From assembly GCF_002338065.1 (NCBI RefSeq), contig NZ_DDHJ01000004.1:702059-766058 (forward strand): DNA of 64,000 nt. The letters run 5' to 3'. This document shows, piece by piece, positions 44,909-53,695 of this stretch. The stretch's first letter is position 1, and each line of letters starts with the position of its first letter. This stretch comes from Pseudomonas sp. UBA1879. Lineage in GTDB: Bacteria > Pseudomonadota > Gammaproteobacteria > Pseudomonadales > Pseudomonadaceae. The notes under the pieces were generated by a model. That model searched no databases. It saw only the letters and a list, made by a program, of their open reading frames with translations, and was not told the origin of the DNA. The translations under genes and the position numbers were made by a program.

Positions 44909-45328
44909 TCGACGGGGTTTGAGAAGCGGAGCTGGGGGTGCAGGGTGTCATGAATCCCGCACCCCCAGGCGGCGGTTCTGCGCTGCGCCGCCCTCGCGCT
45001 CGTCGTGGAAATCGCCACGCAGGCCGACCCGCACCCTGTATCAATGACTCAACACAATGCCTGTAGGAGACGCCGGAGGCACGACGGCGGCGACGGCGGG
45101 GTGTCAGACCCTTCACCTGTCACTGACCCACCGCGTCGCGGCCGTCGTCCCTCCGGCGGCTCCTACAGATTTTGGGGAGAGGTGGAGGGCTGGGTACGGC
45201 ACAAAATCGCCACGCAGGCCGACCCGCGCGCTATATCGGTGACTCAACACAGTGCCTGTAGGAGACGCCGGAGGCACGACGGCGGCGGGCCCGAGACCAT
45301 TCAAACGCCGATGAATACGTGCCGCGCG
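44909..45328. other. Non-coding gap with an inverted-direct REP triplet
   Basis: Copy A (45009-45093) and copy B (45204-45288) are direct repeats 195 bases apart, both reading AAATCGCCACGCAGGCCGAC through CTGTAGGAGACGCCGGAGGC. Between them GTCGTCCCTCCGGCGGCTCC (about 45140-45165) is the inverted unit. No protein is supported. Confidence 0.75.
44932..44968 (+). terminator. GC-rich hairpin after the adhesin gene
   Basis: CTGGGGGTGCAGGG and CCCGCACCCCCAG pair with one bulged A and a TGTCATGAAT loop, 24 bases after the stop. No U tract follows, so it may be a Rho-dependent or 3'-protecting hairpin. Confidence 0.45.
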
Positions 45329-45742
45329 TTATCGACGCAATGTCTTCTGCCGCACAATAAACACGGTCACCCCCACCGCGCTCGCCAGCATAAACACGCG
45401 AGCCCACATTGACGGCACCAGCCAGCACGAAAACCCGATGCTTACCCACATCGACCCGATCGCCCACGCCTTGCCCTTGAGCGGAATCCCATCCCCCGCC
45501 AGATACCCACGAATCCACGGACCGAGCCGAGGGTGATCGACCAGCCAATGATAAAAGCGGGGAGAACTGCGCGCGAAACAGGCCGCTGCCAGCAAAAGAA
45601 AAGGCGTCGTCGGCAACACAGGAAGAAAAATCCCGATCACCCCCAACGCCACACTTAGCCAGCCAACGCCCTGCAACAGACCCCGTACAAGCCGCGACCG
45701 ACTCGTAGGGGGGGATGAATCGCTCGAACCACTCGGCGCCAT
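45329..45742 (-). CDS. YbaN/DUF454 family membrane protein
   Basis: 137 residues from ATG 45742, ten bases after the stop of the YecA-family gene; ATG 45790 in frame is an alternative. Two to three membrane helices carry the DUF454 signature LGVIGIFLPVLPTTPFLLLAAACFARSS, then FYHWLVDHPRLGPWIRGY. E. coli YbaN is an inner-membrane protein of unknown function. Confidence 0.88.
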   Translation of the reverse strand: MAPSGSSDSSPPTSRSRLVRGLLQGVGWLSVALGVIGIFLPVLPTTPFLLLAAACFARSSPRFYHWLVDHPRLGPWIRGYLAGDGIPLKGKAWAIGSMWVSIGFSCWLVPSMWARVFMLASAVGVTVFIVRQKTLRR

Positions 45743-45752
45743 TGGCGCCGAC

Positions 45753-46340
45753 TCAATGGTGACGGGGCTTGAGAATCGCCGGTTTCTCATCCGGCGCGTG
45801 CAACAGCAGATACAACGCGGTCAGCGCCTCTGGAATCTGCACGATCATGTCGTCCATCAGGTTGGCATCAGCGGCAATGTCCGCGAACTCCGCCTGCTCA
45901 TCGAACAGACCTGAACCGACCATGATCGGCAACAACATCTCGCTGACTTCTTCCTCGTCATTCTCGAACCACGCCGATTCACGCAGGAAGACACCTTCCA
46001 TGAAGCCGATGCACCAGCCGCGCAGTTCGGAATCGTCCGGGTCATCGCCCAGGTCCAGATCGCAGGGCAGTTCGAATTCTTCATCCGAGGCCAACTGACG
46101 GGCGATGTGTTCTTTGAGCTTGATCAGCGTGGCTTCGATTTCCTCGTGCTGCGCCTGATCGGCGTAGTGCGGCGGCTCGGCGAACAGCGCGTCGATCCAC
46201 TCCCGGTCGGGGACGGTTTCAGCACAGATCGACAGCGCGGTCAGGTAGCCATGGGCGGCTACATAGTCCAGCGCTTCGTCATGCAGCTCATCGGCATCGA
46301 GGAAGGCTTGCAGGCGGTGTAATTGCTCAGCGAAGGACAT
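45753..46340 (-). CDS. YecA/UPF0149 family protein
   Basis: 195 residues from ATG 46340 (MSFAEQLHRLQAFLDADELH); the longer frame to 46508 lacks support. The UPF0149 fold shows as LDYVAAHGYLTALSICAETV and GWCIGFMEGVFLRESAWF. No C-terminal SEC-C zinc motif is present, unlike YecA proper. Cytoplasmic, function unknown; co-transcribed with ybaN and divergent from recQ. Confidence 0.88.
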   Translation of the reverse strand: MSFAEQLHRLQAFLDADELHDEALDYVAAHGYLTALSICAETVPDREWIDALFAEPPHYADQAQHEEIEATLIKLKEHIARQLASDEEFELPCDLDLGDDPDDSELRGWCIGFMEGVFLRESAWFENDEEEVSEMLLPIMVGSGLFDEQAEFADIAADANLMDDMIVQIPEALTALYLLLHAPDEKPAILKPRHH

Positions 46341-46551
46341 GGACGGACTACCCTGGAAATAAACGATGCTGAATTCTAGGCCTTGGGGGCTGTAGATGCC
46401 AGCAAAGAGGCCCATGGAATCGGCATTCTTGATAATTTCGACCGCTGGTGTCGCCGCTGTCCTATCTCCGGGAGCGCTCCGGTATACTGCCGCGCTTTGC
46501 GATTTCAACAGCGATGTCTGACCCGCTGTAGTAGCACCATCCGGGGTATTT

Positions 46552-48678
46552 ATGCTCGACCAGGCTCAACGCGTACTTAAAGACATCTTCGGCTACGACA
46601 GTTTCCGTGGTCGCCAGGGTGCCATTATCGAGCGCGTGGCCAGTGGCGGTGATGCGTTGGTGTTGATGCCCACAGGCGGCGGCAAGTCCTTGTGTTTTCA
46701 AGTGCCTGGCCTGTTGCGCGAAGGCCTGGCCGTGGTGGTGTCGCCGCTGATCGCGCTGATGGACGATCAAGTCGCGACCCTCGACGAGCTGGGGGTGTCG
46801 GCCGCCGCACTGAACTCGACCTTGAGCGCCGAACAGCAGCGGGACCTGGCCAACCGGATTCGCCTGGGCGAAGTCAAAATGCTCTATCTGGCGCCCGAGC
46901 GGTTGGTTCAGCCGCGCATGCTGGCGTTCCTGCAAAATCTCAAGATCGCCCTGTTCGCCATCGACGAAGCCCACTGCGTATCGCAATGGGGTCATGATTT
47001 CCGCCCCGAATACCTGCAATTGGGCCAGTTGGCCGAGTTGTTCCCGGACGTACCGCGCATCGCCCTGACGGCCACGGCCGACAAGCGTACCCGCGAAGAA
47101 ATCGTTACCCGCCTGCATTTGCAGAATGCCGAACGCTTCCTGTCGAGCTTCGACCGGCCGAACATTTTTTACCGCATCGTGCCCAAGGAGCAGCCGCGCA
47201 AACAGTTGCTGGCCTTTCTCTCCGAACGGCGCAGCGATGCCGGGATCGTCTATTGCCTGTCGCGCAAGAAAGTCGAGGAAACCGCAGCGTTTCTCAGCGA
47301 CAACGGTTATCCCGCCTTGCCGTACCACGCTGGACTGCCCATCGAAACCCGCTCCGAGAACCAGCGCCGCTTCCTTAATGAAGAAGGCCTGATCATGGTG
47401 GCGACCATTGCGTTCGGCATGGGCATCGACAAGCCCAACGTCCGTTTCGTGGCCCACCTGGACCTGCCTAAATCCCTGGAAGCCTACTACCAGGAAACCG
47501 GTCGGGCAGGGCGCGATGGCTTGCCCGCCGACGCCTGGATGGCCTACGGGCTGCAAGACGTGGTGATGCTCAAGCAGATGTTGCAGAACTCCGAGGGCGA
47601 CGAGCGCCACAAGCGCGTGGAGCAACACAAGCTCGATGCCATGCTGTCGCTGTGCGAAGAAACCCGCTGTCGGCGTCAGGCCTTGCTCGCCTATTTCGAC
47701 GAACACATGGCCAACCCTTGCGGCCATTGCGACAACTGCGTCGACGATGTGCAGACCTGGGACGCCACCGAACCGGCTCGTCAAGCGCTGTCGGCGATCT
47801 ACCGCACCGGCCAGCGCTACGGCGTCGGGCATCTGGTGGATGTGCTGTTGGGCAAAGAAAACGATAAGGTCCAGAGCTTCGGTCATCAGAAACTGGCAGT
47901 GTTTGGCGTGGGCAAGGGCCGCAGCGAGGGCGAATGGCGCTCGCTGTTTCGTCAATTGGTCGCACGCGGGCTCGCGGATACCGACCTTGAAGGCTACGGC
48001 GGTCTGCGTTTGAGCGATTCGTGCCGTCCTTTATTGCGCGGCGAAGTCACCCTGGAACTGCGCCGGGATCTCAAACCCCAAGTGACCGCGAAGGCGTCCG
48101 GCAGCCCGGCAAGCCAGCTGGTGCGGGCCGAAGAGCGCGAACAGTGGGAGGCCTTGCGCACATTGCGTCGCAAGCTGGCCGAAGAGCATGGTGTGCCGCC
48201 GTACGTCATCTTCCCGGATTCGACCCTGCTGGAAATGCTCCGCAGCCAGCCCGGCAACATGGCTGAAATGGGGCGGGTCAGCGGCGTCGGTGCGCGCAAG
48301 CTGGAGCGTTATGGCGAGGCCTTCCTCGAAGTCCTGGGGGGGGCGGCCCCGGCGCCACGGGTGGTGACCGACCTGCGCCATGAGCTGATCAGCCTGGCCC
48401 GCGCGGGCATGACGCCGATGCAGATCGCCGGCCAACTACAATGCTCGGAAAAGAACGTGTACACCCTGCTGGCTGAAGCCATCGGCAGTCAGCAGCTGTC
48501 CCTGGAGCAGGCGCTGGATCTGCCGGAAGACCTGCTCACCGAAATTCAGGACGCCTTCCTCGACGGCGAAGGCGAACTGCCCCCCGTCGCCGCTATCGCC
48601 GAACTGTTCACCGGTCGTGTGCCGGAGGGCGTGCTGTACTGCGTGCGTGCAGCGTTGCAGTCCGAGTTTGAGGTTTAA
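46552..48678 (+). CDS. recQ: ATP-dependent DNA helicase RecQ
   Basis: 708 residues. Walker A TGGGKS at 41-46, DEAH at 138-141 inside AIDEAHCVSQWGHDFRPEY, motif VI GRAGRDG near 317-323, zinc-binding Cys373, 390, 393, 396, a winged-helix RQC domain, and an HRDC domain (about 525-600) with VSGVGARKLERYG. About 100 extra C-terminal residues after HRDC (AGMTPMQIAGQLQCSEKNVYTLLAEA) look like a helix-turn-helix; E. coli RecQ (609) lacks this. It unwinds DNA 3' to 5' in RecF-pathway repair. Confidence 0.95.
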   Translation: MLDQAQRVLKDIFGYDSFRGRQGAIIERVASGGDALVLMPTGGGKSLCFQVPGLLREGLAVVVSPLIALMDDQVATLDELGVSAAALNSTLSAEQQRDLANRIRLGEVKMLYLAPERLVQPRMLAFLQNLKIALFAIDEAHCVSQWGHDFRPEYLQLGQLAELFPDVPRIALTATADKRTREEIVTRLHLQNAERFLSSFDRPNIFYRIVPKEQPRKQLLAFLSERRSDAGIVYCLSRKKVEETAAFLSDNGYPALPYHAGLPIETRSENQRRFLNEEGLIMVATIAFGMGIDKPNVRFVAHLDLPKSLEAYYQETGRAGRDGLPADAWMAYGLQDVVMLKQMLQNSEGDERHKRVEQHKLDAMLSLCEETRCRRQALLAYFDEHMANPCGHCDNCVDDVQTWDATEPARQALSAIYRTGQRYGVGHLVDVLLGKENDKVQSFGHQKLAVFGVGKGRSEGEWRSLFRQLVARGLADTDLEGYGGLRLSDSCRPLLRGEVTLELRRDLKPQVTAKASGSPASQLVRAEEREQWEALRTLRRKLAEEHGVPPYVIFPDSTLLEMLRSQPGNMAEMGRVSGVGARKLERYGEAFLEVLGGAAPAPRVVTDLRHELISLARAGMTPMQIAGQLQCSEKNVYTLLAEAIGSQQLSLEQALDLPEDLLTEIQDAFLDGEGELPPVAAIAELFTGRVPEGVLYCVRAALQSEFEV

Positions 48679-48979
48679 AAGCCACTCGCGCTTACGTTCA
48701 AACAACACATTGCCTGTGGGCGCCGGCTTGCCGGCTTGCCGGCGAATACGGTCTGACAGTTGACGAAGAGGTCGCTGACCCTCCGCTTTCGCCAGCAAGC
48801 CGACTCCCACAGGGTGGGTATGCGGGCTTGAGGGAGTGAATACCTCAGGCCAAACTGGCCGCTTTCCGGTGTATGCCGCCTCGGTGCGACGAAACGCCAC
48901 ACCCGGCCCCTTGCCTCGTCCCAGGCTCCATGGTTAGCTGCCTATTGATTAGGAATTGCCCTTAACCATCGAGTTACTT
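48679..48979. other. Intergenic gap with a REP pair
   Basis: A REP pair lies at 48716-48809. Its left unit contains a duplicated GCCGGCTTGCCGGCTTGCCGGCGAA, a slipped-strand-like expansion of the core not seen in other copies. The rest should hold the marR promoter; the 20 bases before the marR ATG (CTTAACCATCGAGTTACTT) lack a clear ribosome site. Confidence 0.6.
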
Positions 48980-49414
48980 ATGCCGTTATCAGAAGAACAC
49001 CGCTTTGGCATGCAACTGGCCAGTCTGTCCCGTGGCTGGCGTGCCGAACTGGACCGTCGACTGGCCGATCTCGGACTGTCTCAAGCGCGTTGGCTGGTCC
49101 TGTTGCACCTGGCCCGTTTCCAGGAGGCCCCCACCCAGCGCGAACTGGCGCAGAGCGTCGGCGTTGAAGGCCCGACCTTGGCGCGGTTGCTCGACAGCTT
49201 GGAAAGTCAGGGGCTGGTCAAACGGCAGGCGGTCGTCGAAGACCGACGGGCGAAGAAAATTCTCTTGAGTGACACGGCGCGGCCGCTGATCGAAAAAATC
49301 GAGACCATCGCCACGGCGTTGCGTCATGAACTGTTCGAGGGCATCGATGTGAATGATTTGCGAGTGTGCATGCGCGTGCACTCGATGATTCTGGCCAATC
49401 TGGAAAAATCCTGA
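48980..49414 (+). CDS. MarR/SlyA-family transcriptional regulator
   Basis: 144 residues from ATG 48980; ATG 48956 in frame would add eight residues. A winged helix-turn-helix lies at about 45-100 (TQRELAQSVGVEGPTLARLLDSLESQGLVKR, then DRRAKKILLSD in the wing), flanked by dimerisation helices. These regulators bind palindromic operators and respond to phenolic ligands. Order recQ, marR, fimV-like matches that recalled for P. aeruginosa PA3344-PA3340. Targets unknown. Confidence 0.9.
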   Translation: MPLSEEHRFGMQLASLSRGWRAELDRRLADLGLSQARWLVLLHLARFQEAPTQRELAQSVGVEGPTLARLLDSLESQGLVKRQAVVEDRRAKKILLSDTARPLIEKIETIATALRHELFEGIDVNDLRVCMRVHSMILANLEKS

Positions 49415-49551
49415 CGTTATGGCCCCGCGCCAGCGACAAATACATTGAACCTGTCGAAACATCCTGTTCTATTTGCACCCATACTGATTCTGTCCGGGCA
49501 TGGTGTCCGCACAACGAAGTCTGCAGGGAAGCCTGCCTCATAAGGGTTCGC

Positions 49552-51846
49552 ATGCTGAAGAGTTTTCAGGCCGGTAGTCGGCGCGGGAGTTACGGAGCAT
49601 TTCGCGTTCAGTCGGGTCTTCGCACGGGGGTGCTGACGCTGGCAATCGCTTCGGCGTCTTTGCTGCACAGCGCCACCGCGGCCGCATTGGGGCTGGGCGA
49701 CATCACCCTGCATTCAGCGCTGGGCCAGCCGTTCAATGCCGACATCGAGCTGATCGAAGCCGGTGGCCTGACCCCCGAAGAAATCGTGGTCACCTTGGCC
49801 TCGACCGAAGCGTTCGCCAAGGCGGGCGTGGAACGGGTGTTCTTCCTCAATGACTTGCGTTTCACCCCGGTTATACGGGGCAACCGCGCGGTCGTGCATG
49901 TTGAGTCGCGCAAGGCCGTGACCGAGCCGTTTATGGATTTCGTCGTGCGCCTGTCGCGCCCGAACGGCGATCAATTCCACGAATACACGGTGCTGCTGGA
50001 CCCGCCGAATTCCCCAGCGGGGCTGGCCGCGACACGCAGCCGCGCGAACTCCCCGGCGACAGCGGCGAAAACCGACCCGTCGCGCTTGCCCGTGGCCCCG
50101 CCGAAAGCGGTGCAGGGCAAGCATTACACGGTCGTGTCCGGAGACACGCTCGCTGGCATCGCCCGGCAAATCCAGGCACCGGGCAGCAAAACTTCCAGCG
50201 CCGACCTGATTGCCGGTCTTCAGGCGCTTAACCCTCAGGCCTTTCCCGATGGCACGCGTAGCCAACTGAAAATTGGCCAGAGCCTGCTGCTGCCCGACAA
50301 CGCTGTCGAACCCAAGGCCGTTGTCCCTGCCGCGAATGCTGCAATGTCGCCAGCGGCCTCACCCTCGACGCCGGGCGCTCCCGCCGCGAAGCCGAATGCG
50401 GGTGAGCAGCTGACCGCCACGGCCATGGAAAACCAGCAGTTGGCCAAGACCGTCGAGGACCTCAAGGGCCAAATCGCTCAGGTCTCGGAAGACGATGCCG
50501 CGAAGAACAAACAGATCATCGAGTTGCAAACCCAGCTGGCGGAAATGAAGGCGCTGGCTGCTCGACCAGCGCCTGCCCCTGCTGTGACCGCTCCCGTGCA
50601 AAAAGCGGAACCGGTGACGACCGCCGCACCCCCCGCACCTGCTCCGGCGCCGATCGTTGAAGAGGACGAGCTGCCCTGGACGACGATTCTGGCGGGCCTG
50701 TTGCTCCTTGTTCTCTTGCTGGCGCTGGCGTGGTCGGTGCGGCGCAACCGGATCAAGAACCAGTTGGCCCAATCGGGAGCGCCATTGGAATCCATGGCTG
50801 AGCCCGTCGAGCCGATCATCAAGCCGGCTCAGGCCACCGTCACACCAGTGTTCGAAGTGCCCGCCGTGACGCCACGCCCGACGCCAAACGCTGCCGCGCC
50901 GAGTGCCACTGCCGCCCCGGCCGGGCAACGGCTGGCGGGTGCGGCAACCGATGCTCTCGACGGGGCGAGCATTTATATCGCTTATGGTCGATTCGCCGAG
51001 GCCCAGGCCATTCTGCGCGAAGCCCTCGATCGGCAGCCGCAGCGCACTGACGTACGCTTGCGCATCCTCGAGTTGCTTGGCGAACAGGGCGACCTCGCCG
51101 GGTTCGACGAAGAAGAGAAGATCCTGCTGAACCAGGGCATCGAGCCGCAAAAGCTACAAGAAATTCGTGCCCGCTACCCGAAACTCAAAGCGGCCCCTGC
51201 GCCGGTACAGGCCGAAGCGACTTCTCCGGTTGCGCCTGTGGTAGCGGCGGCGGTAGGGGGAGCAGCGGCCGCTGCGGCAGTGGCAACCTCGGAACAAGCC
51301 CCCGCGCAGTTGGACGAGACGGCAGCGGCCGCGTTGAATCCGGAGCCGATCGACGATTTCCAGCTCAATCTGGATGACTTGTCAATGGACGCGGATTGGG
51401 ATCTGGTCGACCCCTTCGACAGCGCCCCGGCCCCGCGCAAACCGGCGCCGGAGGCCGAACCTGAGCTGGACCCCACGTTTGCCTCGGACCTCACCCAACT
51501 GCCGGAAGTCTTCGAGATGCCGGAGGAGCAGTTCCTCAGCGATTTTGCCGAAGACGAAACAGCCCCGGAGATGGCACTGCAGGTCGAACCTGAACCGCTG
51601 TCCGTTGCCCAGAGCGACAGTGATTTGCTGGACGACGCCTTTCTCGACAGTTTCATGACTGACGACACTGAATTTGATCTCATGGACATCGAAGAAGAGG
51701 CGCCCTTGAGCAAGATCAATGAAGCCCAGGTGCTGATTGACGAGGGCAACATCGACGAAGCGCGCCGGCTGCTTGAGGAAGTCATTGCCGAGTCCGATGA
51801 CGGCCCGCAGCAGACGGCCCGCGACCTGCTGGCAGGGTTGGGCTGA
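49552..51846 (+). CDS. FimV/HubP-like polar organiser protein
   Basis: 764 residues from ATG 49552. Long N-terminal signal ending near TAAA-LGLGDI; a FimV N-terminal domain (LHSALGQPFNADIELIEAGGL); a LysM domain (about 185-245, KHYTVVSGDTLAGIARQIQA) binding peptidoglycan; a short coiled coil (about 285-335); one membrane helix at about 376-398; an acidic Ala/Pro-rich cytoplasmic region; and the C-terminal FimV motif (LSKINEAQVLIDEGNIDEARRLLEEV). Pseudomonas also carry canonical fimV near truA, so this is probably the second paralogue. Start upstream of 49552 would read through the marR gene. Confidence 0.85.
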   Translation: MLKSFQAGSRRGSYGAFRVQSGLRTGVLTLAIASASLLHSATAAALGLGDITLHSALGQPFNADIELIEAGGLTPEEIVVTLASTEAFAKAGVERVFFLNDLRFTPVIRGNRAVVHVESRKAVTEPFMDFVVRLSRPNGDQFHEYTVLLDPPNSPAGLAATRSRANSPATAAKTDPSRLPVAPPKAVQGKHYTVVSGDTLAGIARQIQAPGSKTSSADLIAGLQALNPQAFPDGTRSQLKIGQSLLLPDNAVEPKAVVPAANAAMSPAASPSTPGAPAAKPNAGEQLTATAMENQQLAKTVEDLKGQIAQVSEDDAAKNKQIIELQTQLAEMKALAARPAPAPAVTAPVQKAEPVTTAAPPAPAPAPIVEEDELPWTTILAGLLLLVLLLALAWSVRRNRIKNQLAQSGAPLESMAEPVEPIIKPAQATVTPVFEVPAVTPRPTPNAAAPSATAAPAGQRLAGAATDALDGASIYIAYGRFAEAQAILREALDRQPQRTDVRLRILELLGEQGDLAGFDEEEKILLNQGIEPQKLQEIRARYPKLKAAPAPVQAEATSPVAPVVAAAVGGAAAAAAVATSEQAPAQLDETAAAALNPEPIDDFQLNLDDLSMDADWDLVDPFDSAPAPRKPAPEAEPELDPTFASDLTQLPEVFEMPEEQFLSDFAEDETAPEMALQVEPEPLSVAQSDSDLLDDAFLDSFMTDDTEFDLMDIEEEAPLSKINEAQVLIDEGNIDEARRLLEEVIAESDDGPQQTARDLLAGLG

Positions 51847-51849
51847 TCA

Positions 51850-52149
51850 ATGGGCGACAAGGCTGAAATCGTCATCACCTATTGCACGCAATGCCAGTGG
51901 CTATTGCGCGCCGCGTGGCTGGCGCAGGAACTGCTCAGCACCTTTGGAGATGATCTGGGCAAAGTCTCGCTGGTGCCCGGCACCGGCGGCGTGTTTCGCA
52001 TCACCTGCGACGACGTGCAAATTTGGGAGCGCAAGGCCGATGGCGGTTTCCCCGAAGCCAAGGTGCTGAAACAGCGGGTGCGCGACCGGATCGACCCCGA
52101 CCGCGACCTCGGCCATAACGATCGCAGCACACTACCTACGGCGCAATGA
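51850..52149 (+). CDS. SelT/SelW/SelH-fold redox protein (Rdx family)
   Basis: 99 residues with CTQC at 12-15, the thioredoxin-like CXXC of the family; both are Cys, with no selenocysteine UGA. Then LVPGTGGVFRITCDDVQIWERK and FPEAKVLKQRVRD match bacterial Rdx members. Three bases separate it from the FimV-like gene, so it is probably co-transcribed. Physiological partner unknown. Confidence 0.88.
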   Translation: MGDKAEIVITYCTQCQWLLRAAWLAQELLSTFGDDLGKVSLVPGTGGVFRITCDDVQIWERKADGGFPEAKVLKQRVRDRIDPDRDLGHNDRSTLPTAQ

Positions 52150-52423
52150 CCGAAGCATTCGTGCTGCTGCGACCATCGAGCCTTTGATGGCCGCACGCCG
52201 TGGGCGCTGCCTTGCCTGCGATCGGCCGCTGACCCGCAGCAAATCCCGACCCCACCCTTCGGCCGACACACTGCATCTGCGGTTGCTGCGCAACACATCG
52301 AAGTACGCCACCACCCATGCCTGGCGGCAAACGCGAGCGCGTTGTCATCAATCCTCCATATCTCCGTCATGTTCATTTCACCCATCCGGTCCACCCTTGT
52401 GAAAACCCGAGTGGAGGCTTTCC

Positions 52424-53257
52424 ATGAGCATTGCCGAGAGCGTGAAACCCAGTGGTAAACAACGTGTCCGGACCTTGTGGATCTCTGACGTACATTTGGG
52501 AACCCGGGACTGTCAGGCCGAGCACCTGTCCGCGTTCCTCAAGCGCTATCAGGCCGACAGGATTTATCTGGTCGGCGATATCATTGACGGCTGGAAATTG
52601 CGCGGCGGCATGTACTGGCCCCAGGCGCACACCAACGTCATCCGCCGCTTGCTGACCATGAGCAAGCGCGGCACCGAGGTGGTTTACGTCACCGGCAACC
52701 ACGACGAATTCTTGCGTCGCTACTCGAAACTGATCCTCGGCAACATCCAGTTGGTGGACGAAGCCGAGCATGTCACCGCCGATGGCCGACGCCTGCTGGT
52801 GATTCACGGTGACCAGTTCGACGTCATCACCCGCTATCACCGCTGGCTCGCCTTCCTCGGCGACTCCGCCTATGAGTTCACGCTGACCCTCAACCGTTGG
52901 CTCAATCATTGGCGCGCCAAGTACGGCAAAGGCTATTGGTCGCTGTCGGCGTACCTGAAGCACAAGGTCAAGACGGCCGTGAACTTCATCAGCGATTTCG
53001 AAGAAGCCATCGCCCATGAGTGCGTGAAGCGGGGGTTGGACGGGGTGGTCTGCGGGCACATTCACCACGCGGAAATCCGTCAGGTGGGCGGGGTGGAATA
53101 CCTCAACTGCGGCGACTGGGTCGAATCTTGCACCGCTCTGATCGAACACTGGGACGGCACCATCGAGTTGTTCCGACTGGCCGATGCCCATATCAAAGCC
53201 AAGGCGCTGGACACCCTACCGATGGTTGAAACGGTTAAAGCGTCAGAGACCGTCTAG
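52424..53257 (+). CDS. Metallophosphoesterase, LpxH-like (UDP-2,3-diacylglucosamine pyrophosphatase family)
   Basis: 277 residues. Calcineurin-like motifs in order: SDVHLG, GDIIDGW, GNHDE, HGDQFD, GHIHHAE, all metal ligands present. GGAGGCTTTCC precedes the ATG. It is longer than E. coli LpxH (240) and lacks its pathway neighbours, so it may be an LpxH paralogue rather than the lipid A enzyme itself. Confidence 0.85.
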   Translation: MSIAESVKPSGKQRVRTLWISDVHLGTRDCQAEHLSAFLKRYQADRIYLVGDIIDGWKLRGGMYWPQAHTNVIRRLLTMSKRGTEVVYVTGNHDEFLRRYSKLILGNIQLVDEAEHVTADGRRLLVIHGDQFDVITRYHRWLAFLGDSAYEFTLTLNRWLNHWRAKYGKGYWSLSAYLKHKVKTAVNFISDFEEAIAHECVKRGLDGVVCGHIHHAEIRQVGGVEYLNCGDWVESCTALIEHWDGTIELFRLADAHIKAKALDTLPMVETVKASETV

Positions 53258-53565
53258 AACGGTACCTTGCCGATCAGCATGTCCTTGTACATCACAAAAT
53301 CGCCCAGCAGGCTGTAGAACGGATGCTTGAACGTAGCGGGGCGATTCTTCTCGAAAAAGAAATGCCCGACCCACGCAAAGGTGTAACCCGCCAGCGGCAG
53401 AACCCACAGCAGCCACCAACTCGCGCTCAATAGCGCAGTCGCCAGAATCAGCAGCACCAGCGTCGTACCCATGAAATGCAGACGGCGGCACGTGCTGTCC
53501 CGGTGTTCTTCCAGGTAATACGGATAAAAATCGGAGAATCCTTCGAACGTTTTGACGGTATCCAC
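53254..53565 (-). CDS. Mpo1-like (DUF962) membrane protein
   Basis: 103 residues from GTG 53565 with GAGAAGAAC upstream; an in-frame ATG at 53640 is less likely. The family signature is FYLEEHRDSTCRRLHFMGT-like at the start and VGHFFFEKNRPATFKHP near the end, with conserved His and Glu residues that bind iron in yeast Mpo1, a 2-hydroxy fatty acid dioxygenase. Two membrane helices lie between. The last four bases overlap the convergent phosphoesterase stop. Enzymatic role here is inference. Confidence 0.85.
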   Translation of the reverse strand: MDTVKTFEGFSDFYPYYLEEHRDSTCRRLHFMGTTLVLLILATALLSASWWLLWVLPLAGYTFAWVGHFFFEKNRPATFKHPFYSLLGDFVMYKDMLIGKVPF

Positions 53566-53695
53566 AGCGTTCTTCTCGCGTCGAGTCGATGGATCGAGTC
53601 TAGACCCGCCCCGTAGCCAGCCAATGACAATAGGTGCCAACGTAGTATCCTTGCGCTATCAGTCGCGTCGGGCGGCGGGTCTGGAAGGCGTAGCC

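Noticed and set aside
51850..52149. Selenoprotein
   Set aside because: The redox motif is CTQC with two Cys codons; there is no in-frame UGA at the usual position.
52150..52423. A small gene between the SelT-like and phosphoesterase genes
   Set aside because: Minus-strand frames of 60-170 codons overlap here but read as low-complexity sequence and lack ribosome sites; I see no supported feature in the 274 bases apart from the phosphoesterase ribosome site.
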